Assembly (NCBI GenBank): GCA_031296355.1
Contig: JARLFX010000192.1
Span: 1 to 16,215, forward strand
DNA length: 16,215 nucleotides
Source: Acidobacteriaceae bacterium
GTDB taxonomy: Bacteria > Acidobacteriota > Terriglobia > Terriglobales > Acidobacteriaceae
Direction of reading: 5' to 3'
Shown here piece after piece: positions 1-5,066 of this stretch. Position numbers and translations under genes: made by a program. Numbering within the stretch: position 1 is the first letter of the stretch; every line of letters begins with the position of its first letter. The notes under the pieces were generated by a model, which searched no databases, was not told the origin of the DNA, and was given only the letters and a program-made list of their open reading frames with translations.

Positions 1-96
1 CGTGATCGTGAAACGCCGCATCCAAATATTTAAGGAAGTCCTGCAGTGACGTAAGCAACATGGCCACGTCCTGCGGCTTGGTACGTACCTGGAGCT
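1..96. other. left-edge non-coding stretch upstream of tonB
   Basis: No gene can be supported here. On the + strand, frame 2 is open from base 2 to a TGA at 47-49, which could be the last 15 codons of a gene entering from the left, but this is too short to recognise. The rest (50-96) must hold the leader of the tonB-like gene; I see no convincing -35/-10 pair in it. Confidence 0.3.
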
Positions 97-1104
97 ATGG
101 GAAATGAAGTTTTGACGCCGCCGGAGTTGGGCCCCCAAGAAAATGAACGCATCATCCTGCATGCGGCACCGCCGAAGCATCATGAGTCGTTTGACCACCT
201 GGGTATTGGTGGAGGGCTGGAAGAAGAGGGCATCCTTGCCTCTTTGTGGACGAATCTGCACGACGCTTTCTTTCCCCCAAAGCTGCCGCCGCTTGTTCTG
301 ACATCAAAGCCTATCGCGGTTCCCGACCGCATGAAGGTGAAGCGCAGCCCGGCTTCTGTGGCAACGGCGTTTGCGGTGCATGCGCTGCTGATCCTGCTGA
401 TCGGTTTTTTGCTGGCAAAGAAGATCCTGAAGTTGGCTGCGCCCCCGCCCAAGGTGGCGACGATGGTTGATCTCAACACGCCGATCGCGCCCCCGGGGGC
501 CAAGACGATGGGTGGTGGCGGCGGAAACAATGATGCCACGCCAGCAACACAAGGTAAGCTGCCCCCTCCGGTGAAGAACCCGATGGTGCCGGTGCAGCAC
601 CTCACGATTGAGAATCCAAAGATTCCAGCTCCTATGTCGCTCGTGATGCCGGACAACCTGAAATTGCCGAGTAACCCCAATTTGCCAAACTTTGGCGATC
701 CGAACGGCCCCAAGGTGTCAGGCCCTGGTTCACTTGGCAACGGTGGTGGTGGCGGCATTGGCAATGGAAGTGGCGGCGGACTGGGCAATGGAAGCGGCGG
801 CGGATTTGGCGGCGGCGTCTACCAGGTTGGCGGCGGCGTCTCAGCACCGGTTCTGATCTATAGCCCAGAAGCAGAGTTTACTGACGAAGCTCGCCGCGCC
901 AAGTACCAGGGCGAGGTGGACGTCGAAGTTATTGTCGGTGCAGATGGTCTTGTTAAAAACGCCCGAGTTCTACGTGATCCCGGTATGGGATTGGGGCAGA
1001 GCGCGCGCACAACGGTGATGACTTACAGGTTCAAGCCAGCGATGAATGCCGGCAAACCCGTTCCTGTAAAAGTTACGGTAAACGTGAGCTTTACTATCTA
1101 CTAA
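97..1104 (+). CDS. TonB family energy-transducing protein
   Basis: This is an inner-membrane protein that would pass proton-motive-force energy to TonB-dependent outer-membrane receptors, working with ExbB/ExbD-type partners that are not in this window. The sequence shows a cytoplasmic N-terminal part of about 85 residues, one membrane helix at about 88-107 (FAVHALLILLIGFLLA), and a proline/glycine-rich periplasmic linker at about 114-250. The linker includes two 8-residue repeats, GNGSGGGL and GNGSGGGF. A TonB C-terminal domain fills about 250-335, with the pattern SPEAEFTDEARRAKYQG, a V-x-G-x-DG strand region and the YRFKPA motif. The start ATG has GGAG six bases upstream, a tight spacing. 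The long N-terminal extension before the helix differs from E. coli TonB, where the helix is almost at the N-terminus. It converges on feoAB, so an iron-uptake role is plausible but is inferred only from position; acidobacteria often carry many tonB paralogues. The family call is firm, the substrate unknown. Confidence 0.9.
   Translation: MGNEVLTPPELGPQENERIILHAAPPKHHESFDHLGIGGGLEEEGILASLWTNLHDAFFPPKLPPLVLTSKPIAVPDRMKVKRSPASVATAFAVHALLILLIGFLLAKKILKLAAPPPKVATMVDLNTPIAPPGAKTMGGGGGNNDATPATQGKLPPPVKNPMVPVQHLTIENPKIPAPMSLVMPDNLKLPSNPNLPNFGDPNGPKVSGPGSLGNGGGGGIGNGSGGGLGNGSGGGFGGGVYQVGGGVSAPVLIYSPEAEFTDEARRAKYQGEVDVEVIVGADGLVKNARVLRDPGMGLGQSARTTVMTYRFKPAMNAGKPVPVKVTVNVSFTIY
760..807 (+). repeat. 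two 24-bp tandem repeats in the TonB linker
   Basis: Two in-frame 24-base units (760-783 and 784-807) encode GNGSGGGL and GNGSGGGF. They lie in the glycine-rich periplasmic linker and probably arose by slippage; linker length in TonB proteins is known to be flexible. Confidence 0.8.
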
Positions 1105-1124
1105 CCAATATCCACACGGAAAAC

Positions 1125-1160
1125 ACAAACGGATAAAGCGTGGACGCTTTATCCGTTTGT
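1125..1160. terminator. probable bidirectional terminator between tonB and feoB
   Basis: A perfect 16-bp inverted repeat (1125-1140 and 1145-1160) encloses the 4-base loop TGGA. It lies between two convergent genes, 20 bases after the tonB-like stop and 23 bases after the feoB stop. The stem is followed by a T-rich tail on both strands (TTTGTTCGTT within and after the arm on +, TTTGTGTTTT on -). This fits an intrinsic terminator serving both genes. The stem carries AAACGGAT / ATCCGTTT, a word also found in the palindrome at 8026-8136. Confidence 0.75.
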
Positions 1161-1183
1161 TCGTTAAGCCGTGCTGGCGCTTC

Positions 1184-3127
1184 CTAGTGCAGCCAGAAGA
1201 GGCGATAGGTCTGGTTCACCACAAGGGCTGCGGTATAGGCCATGCCGGACATGTAGAGGAATTGGATAATGGGCCACTTCCAGCCGTTGGTTTCGCGCTT
1301 CACAATTGCCAGCGTGGAGGTGCACTGCATGGCGAAGGCGAAGAAGACGACCAGCGCCACCGCTGCTCCGGGTGTGAGATCGCCGCGGACGGCGGTCTGC
1401 AGGCTCATAGCGTGTGTAGCGGGGTCAGAGGCGTAGATGGTGCCCAGTGTGCCTACGATGACTTCGCGGGCCACCAGCGAGGAGAGCAGGCCGATGCCGA
1501 TCTTCCAGTTGAAGCCGAGCGGGTGGATCAGCGGCTCGAAGAAACGGCCTGCATCCGCGAGCCAGCTATTGCTGATGGTGGAGATGGTGCCATTGTGTAC
1601 GGGCAGCGCAGCCAGTCCCCAGAGGAAAACCGTGACGGAGAGAATGATGGTGCCAGCGCGGGTGAGGAAGACCTTGGCGCGGTCATAGAGGCGCATGGCG
1701 ATGGATTGCACGGTGGGCCAGCGATACTGAGGCAGCTCCAGAACAAAGGGCGCTTTCGCCTTCTTCAGGACGGAAGATTTGAGCAGCTGCGCGGTGAAGA
1801 ATGCCGCGGCGAAACCGAGGAAGTACAGGCCGATCATGGCTGCGGCGCGCAGGCCGAGCAGATGCGGGATGATCGCTTTGTTCGGAATGAAGGCCGCGAT
1901 CATCAGGGTGTAGATGGGTAGCCGGGCCGAACAGGTCATAAACGGGGCAATCAGAATGGTGGCCAGACGGTCGCGCTTGTTCTCAATGGTGCGCGTGGCC
2001 ATAATGGCTGGTACGGCGCAGGCATAGGCGGAGAGCAGGGGAATGAAGGCTTTGCCATTGAGCCCAAAGCGCGCCATGGTGCGGTCTGCAATGAGCGCTG
2101 CACGTGCAAGATAGCCCGAATCTTCCAACAATCCGATGAAGAAAAAGAGGACCAGGATTTGCGGCAGGAAGGCAAGCACGGAGCCTACGCCTTTCCACAC
2201 GCCATCGAGCAGCAGCGATTGCAGCCAAGGGATATGGACGTAGACGGCCAGGTGCTCTCCGGTGCGCTGCAGGAGTTCGGTAAAACTGTCGCCCAGGGCC
2301 TGTCCCACGGTGAAGACGAGCTGGAAGACGGTCATGACGATGGCAAAGAAGACGACTGCTCCCCAAACCGGGTGCAGCACAATCTTGTCGAGGCGGCGGG
2401 TCCAGATGGGGGAGGCGGGGGCACGATAATCGGAGCGGCGGCCCACGGCGACGGCCCAGTCGCGGCAGAGGCCGGGGTTCTGGAGAACGGGGAGCTGCAC
2501 CATTTCGCGCTTGCCGCCGGTCTCTTCGAGAAAGCGGTAGATGGCGTCGAGACCATCGGTCTGGGTGGCGGAGATCAGGGCAACGGGGGCACCGAGCTCC
2601 TGCGCCAGCTTGAAGGTGTCGACCGAACCGCCGCGCTGCTGCAGCTGATCCTTCATGTTGAGCAGAACGAGCGTGGGCAGGCCAAGCGAGAGGACCTGGG
2701 CGGCCAGAACGAGGTGGCGGCCGAGGTTGGTGGCATCCAGAACGAGCAGAACGGCGTCTGGCTGGGGTGTGCCGGGCATTTCGCCGCGCAGCACGTCAAT
2801 GGAGACGCGGGCGTCTTCCGATTGCGCCGTCATACCGTAGATTCCGGGCAGATCGACCAGGGTAACGCCCTTGATGCCGTGGCCACCGACGAGCTTGCCG
2901 GAGTGCTGCTCCACGGTGACGCCGGGGTAATTGGCTATCTTCTGGCGCAGGCCGGTCAGGCGATTAAACAGGGTGGATTTACCGCAATTTGGCGGTCCGA
3001 TGACGGCTACTGTACGGACATTTGTGGTCTGGTGGCGGCGCGGCGCGGAACCATCCCCCGGCAGCCGGACCGCGAGGTCTTCGGCGCTTACCTTTTCGGG
3101 TTTGGAGACGGTATGGCAACTGCTCAT
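1184..3127 (-). CDS. feoB: ferrous iron transport protein B (FeoB)
   Basis: This is the inner-membrane Fe(II) importer with an N-terminal G-protein domain. All five GTPase motifs are visible: G1 GPPNCGKST at 44-52, G2 region NYPGVT at 66-71, G3 DLPG at 92-95, G4 NMKD at 157-160 and G5 SAT at about 186-188. A helical regulatory segment follows, then a polytopic membrane domain with the two FeoB gate repeats. The signatures are AYACAVPAIMATRT and PFMTCSARLP, each keeping its conserved cysteine, and a C-terminal region with LVAREVIVGTLGTIY. At 647 residues it is shorter than E. coli FeoB (773) but within the range of bacterial FeoBs, and it has a 36-residue tail before the G domain. The ATG start overlaps the feoA stop codon as ATGA, so the two genes are translationally coupled in one operon. 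It would be induced under anoxic or low-iron conditions if it behaves like characterised systems; the regulator is not in this window. Confidence 0.97.
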   Translation of the reverse strand: MSSCHTVSKPEKVSAEDLAVRLPGDGSAPRRHQTTNVRTVAVIGPPNCGKSTLFNRLTGLRQKIANYPGVTVEQHSGKLVGGHGIKGVTLVDLPGIYGMTAQSEDARVSIDVLRGEMPGTPQPDAVLLVLDATNLGRHLVLAAQVLSLGLPTLVLLNMKDQLQQRGGSVDTFKLAQELGAPVALISATQTDGLDAIYRFLEETGGKREMVQLPVLQNPGLCRDWAVAVGRRSDYRAPASPIWTRRLDKIVLHPVWGAVVFFAIVMTVFQLVFTVGQALGDSFTELLQRTGEHLAVYVHIPWLQSLLLDGVWKGVGSVLAFLPQILVLFFFIGLLEDSGYLARAALIADRTMARFGLNGKAFIPLLSAYACAVPAIMATRTIENKRDRLATILIAPFMTCSARLPIYTLMIAAFIPNKAIIPHLLGLRAAAMIGLYFLGFAAAFFTAQLLKSSVLKKAKAPFVLELPQYRWPTVQSIAMRLYDRAKVFLTRAGTIILSVTVFLWGLAALPVHNGTISTISNSWLADAGRFFEPLIHPLGFNWKIGIGLLSSLVAREVIVGTLGTIYASDPATHAMSLQTAVRGDLTPGAAVALVVFFAFAMQCTSTLAIVKRETNGWKWPIIQFLYMSGMAYTAALVVNQTYRLFWLH

Positions 3128-3429
3128 GGCTTGGCTACCTTGCCTGTGTGGTGCGTTGCTGGTTCCGCCGTATCCACCCGGACGAGAATGTTGCGGGCGG
3201 TCTCGTTGCGCAGTGCAATCTCAGACTGGTCGATGCGGTAGATGCGTGGATCGCCGCCGGGGGCCTTGCCGCTAGCCGTAATGCCCACGCCGGGGAAGAA
3301 GCCCATTAGGCCAAGGTGATCTGTCTCCTCAGCACCGAGATCGATGTGGATGAGGACGGCTGAAACATCCTGGGCAAGCTTGTTCAGGGGCACGAGTGCA
3401 GCGACGGAGGACTTGGATGTGCTTCTCAA
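3124..3429 (-). CDS. feoA: FeoA-domain protein, partner of FeoB
   Basis: FeoA is a small cytoplasmic SH3-like protein that supports FeoB-driven Fe(II) uptake. The recognisable core is LGLMGFFPGVGITASGKAPG followed by GDPRIYRIDQSEIALRNETA and an ILVRV strand, matching the FeoA pattern of LGL-x-PG and GDP plus a basic/aliphatic end strand. The open frame begins at a TTG codon (3429) preceded closely by in-frame stops, giving 101 residues. FeoA proteins are usually about 75-85 residues, and a GTG at 3393 would give an 89-residue protein beginning MPLNKLAQDV, which fits the family better. Neither start has a good Shine-Dalgarno sequence, so the N-terminus is uncertain. The gene is first in the feoAB operon and its stop overlaps the feoB start by 4 bases. 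Confidence 0.85.
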   Translation of the reverse strand: MRSTSKSSVAALVPLNKLAQDVSAVLIHIDLGAEETDHLGLMGFFPGVGITASGKAPGGDPRIYRIDQSEIALRNETARNILVRVDTAEPATHHTGKVAKP

Positions 3430-3442
3430 AGGTCAGACTCAC

Positions 3443-3468
3443 GGATTAGCTGAATTGTGGACTAATCC
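3443..3468 (-). promoter_or_regulatory. 26-bp inverted repeat at the feoAB start site, candidate operator
   Basis: The arms GGATTAG (3443-3449) and CTAATCC (3462-3468) are perfect 7-bp inverted repeats with a 12-base spacer. With the promoter at 3476-3504, transcription would start near 3469, so the repeat covers about +1 to +27. A protein bound here would block initiation. It does not match a Fur box well (no GATAAT/ATTATC repeats) and only vaguely resembles a DtxR-type site. An RNA hairpin in the leader or a scrap of a dispersed ACGGATTA-type repeat are the alternatives. Confidence 0.45.
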
Positions 3469-3475
3469 TGTCCAT

Positions 3476-3504
3476 ATTCTATTCAGGACCAAAGGAGTCG
3501 TCAA
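3476..3504 (-). promoter_or_regulatory. feoAB promoter (TTGACG-17-TAGAAT)
   Basis: On the - strand, TTGACG (3504-3499) is followed after exactly 17 bases by TAGAAT (3481-3476). The two boxes match the sigma70 consensus at 5 of 6 positions each. The implied start is near 3469, about 40 bases before the TTG start of feoA. Confidence 0.65.
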
Positions 3505-3536
3505 TCGGGGAAGTGCCGTTGTGGGAACCGGGTTAC

Positions 3537-3565
3537 TTGCGTTCCCCTAACGTTCCTAGTTTACT
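3537..3565 (+). promoter_or_regulatory. possible promoter of the secreted unknown gene (3575)
   Basis: TTGCGT (3537-3542) and TTTACT (3560-3565) are 17 bases apart, each with about 4 of 6 consensus positions. Transcription would start within a few bases of the ATG at 3575, giving almost no leader. This agrees with the absence of a Shine-Dalgarno sequence there. The evidence is weak on its own. Confidence 0.3.
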
Positions 3566-3574
3566 GCTCACACC

Positions 3575-4888
3575 ATGATAAATCTACGATTTGGTGCGGC
3601 TGAACGGGGTGCTCGACAGATACTCCCGGCTGTAGTGCTGTTTATGGCAGCGACTGCTGCGTTTGCTCAAAATGCGGCAACAGGAGATAAGCTACCGCCA
3701 TTGAAGCTTGAACTACGTGCTTTCGTGGTGGAAGAGAACGTGGTGCAGACTCAGTGGACGCATTCGTTGAATCTGGTCAATGCCCCTACACCGGTAAAGC
3801 TGCTGAACCCCGGACAGTGTGTGCGGTTGGGAGTGCTCGCCATAGGTGACGGACGCGACGAATTGCTACAGAAGGCAACGGTCCAGGGGGAGATAAAGTT
3901 TGCAGGGAAGACGAGCGGGATTTCGCTCGCATCACTTGCGCCGACGAAGCAGCTCAAGCCGGAAGGTGGAGATTTTGTTACCGGAGCTCTTGCCGCTGGG
4001 GGCATAAAAAATCCCATGCTGACGATGGCAAGCATGGGTGTTTCGCCGGGCCATTGGTGCGTGCCGAATGATGCTGCGGATGGAACAGCGGCGATTGCCA
4101 TAGAAGTGGAAACACCAGCAGGCCATCAGAAGCTTGACAGTGCAACGGTGCAGATCGAGAGTTTTAAAACCGGCGCAGAGACTCCCTTTACGTCAACCGA
4201 TGCGGTATTTAGTGATTTTTTGCAGACATACTATCGTCAGCCGAATTCTGCGCGGCTGCTGCCTGCGTTGCGTTTTATAGTCGCAGAGGAGGAGAAGAAG
4301 CCGGGCAGTGGTGGAGTGGAAATATTTGCGGCGTTTCTCACGGCGGCGCTCAAGGCAGATCCGGTTGCGGCAAAGGATTTTATGGTGCGTATTGTGGCCG
4401 AGCCGCAGCTGGAGCGGGCGATCGGGCTGCTGGCGCTGCAGGCGGCCGGCTATGACCTTAGCAGTGCCCTGGGCAAGCTGGATGCAGATCAGCAGGCGAA
4501 GTTCAAAGAACTGCCGCATCTGGACGATCCGTTTGATTTGACGGTTACGCAGACGCTGGCTTCACACATGGATTTAATGTGGGGAGTCTTCGGCGCTACC
4601 GGGCAACTGGAGCCAGTGCAGACGATTGCCAGCGCGCTGAGATGGCGACCGGAGTACGACGATTTTCAAGCCATGGTCAAGGCGGGAAAGGTGCCCAAGG
4701 AGGTGACGCCTGCGCTGATGCGTGGCGTGGTCTATACCGCGGCTGGATGGTCGCTATCCTTGTTCCAATTGCATGATCCGCTGGTGGCAGATTACATCGA
4801 ATACCTGATCGCGCAGCCGGACACGCCGCAAGCCGTAAAGGTGGAACTGGCAGGATTAGGGAGGAATCCAGCATTTCGAAAGCAATGA
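3575..4888 (+). CDS. secreted protein of unknown function
   Basis: I do not recognise a characterised family. The N-terminus carries a typical Sec signal peptide: basic start, hydrophobic stretch ILPAVVLFMAATAAFA, and a likely cut after AFA at about residue 31. It is therefore exported to the periplasm or outside. About 40-200 looks beta-rich, with one conserved-looking HWCVPN segment around residue 160. From about 205 the protein becomes helical and alanine/leucine-rich (FLQTYYRQPNSARLLPALRF, then amphipathic helices to the end), ending with RGVVYTAAGWSLSLFQLHDP and DYIEYL. The tail reads like a solenoid-type helical domain, but no repeat is clear enough to name. There is no Shine-Dalgarno sequence before the ATG. 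It stands alone: feoAB diverges upstream and tRNA-Arg converges downstream. The call as a real gene is firm because of the signal peptide and uniform codon use. Confidence 0.8.
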   Translation: MINLRFGAAERGARQILPAVVLFMAATAAFAQNAATGDKLPPLKLELRAFVVEENVVQTQWTHSLNLVNAPTPVKLLNPGQCVRLGVLAIGDGRDELLQKATVQGEIKFAGKTSGISLASLAPTKQLKPEGGDFVTGALAAGGIKNPMLTMASMGVSPGHWCVPNDAADGTAAIAIEVETPAGHQKLDSATVQIESFKTGAETPFTSTDAVFSDFLQTYYRQPNSARLLPALRFIVAEEEKKPGSGGVEIFAAFLTAALKADPVAAKDFMVRIVAEPQLERAIGLLALQAAGYDLSSALGKLDADQQAKFKELPHLDDPFDLTVTQTLASHMDLMWGVFGATGQLEPVQTIASALRWRPEYDDFQAMVKAGKVPKEVTPALMRGVVYTAAGWSLSLFQLHDPLVADYIEYLIAQPDTPQAVKVELAGLGRNPAFRKQ

Positions 4889-4911
4889 GTTGGGATGTGT
4901 GGGGGAAGTAA

Positions 4912-4988
4912 TGGTGCACCCGGAGAGATTCGAACTCCCGACCGCTCGGTTCGTAGCCGAGTGCTCTATCCAGCTGAGCTACAGGTGC
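4912..4988 (-). tRNA. tRNA-Arg (anticodon ACG)
   Basis: Read on the - strand, this folds as a full cloverleaf. The acceptor is GCACCTG with CGGGTGC (one G-U pair), the D-arm GCTC/GAGC, and the anticodon stem CTCGG/CCGAG with loop CTACGAA. The variable loop is CGGTC, and the T-arm GGGAG with loop TTCGAAT. The anticodon ACG reads CGU/CGC/CGA arginine codons once A34 is changed to inosine. The 3' CCA is encoded (4912-4914). No integrase or att-like duplication is next to it. Confidence 0.97.
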
Positions 4989-5014
4989 ACACCGTTGCTT
5001 GAGGCAACTTGCTT

Positions 5015-5043
5015 AGGATAACAATTTGCGGGGGATAGGGCAA
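5015..5043 (-). promoter_or_regulatory. probable promoter of tRNA-Arg
   Basis: On the - strand, TTGCCC (5043-5038) and TATCCT (5020-5015) are exactly 17 bases apart. The implied start near 5008 is 20 bases before the tRNA 5' end. The leader would begin with a 5-bp hairpin, GTTGC/GCAAC (5008-5004 with 4998-4994), which RNase P processing would remove. Confidence 0.5.
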
Positions 5044-5066
5044 CCCGCGCACTAGGCAAACTACAG

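Noticed and set aside
2..49. C-terminal end of an upstream gene at the left edge
   Set aside because: Only 15 codons are visible, with no recognisable motif, so it cannot be told from a chance open frame.
180..788. A 202-codon open frame opposite the tonB-like gene
   Set aside because: Its proline-rich sequence is the mirror of the glycine-rich TonB linker; the TonB domain on the + strand is clear.
1157..1921. A 254-codon open frame on the + strand opposite the end of feoB
   Set aside because: Shadow of feoB; its composition is biased and no domain is recognisable.
2159..3241. A 360-codon open frame on the + strand opposite feoB and feoA
   Set aside because: It is antisense to a gene with all FeoB motifs; the translation is low-complexity and resembles no protein family. 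Long antisense frames arise from the strong third-position GC bias.
3443..3468. Fur box upstream of feoAB
   Set aside because: The inverted repeat lacks the GATAAT/ATTATC units; only a generic operator can be proposed.
4912..4988. tRNA-Arg as an integration site of a genomic island
   Set aside because: No integrase, no duplicated 3' tRNA end and no shift in composition nearby.
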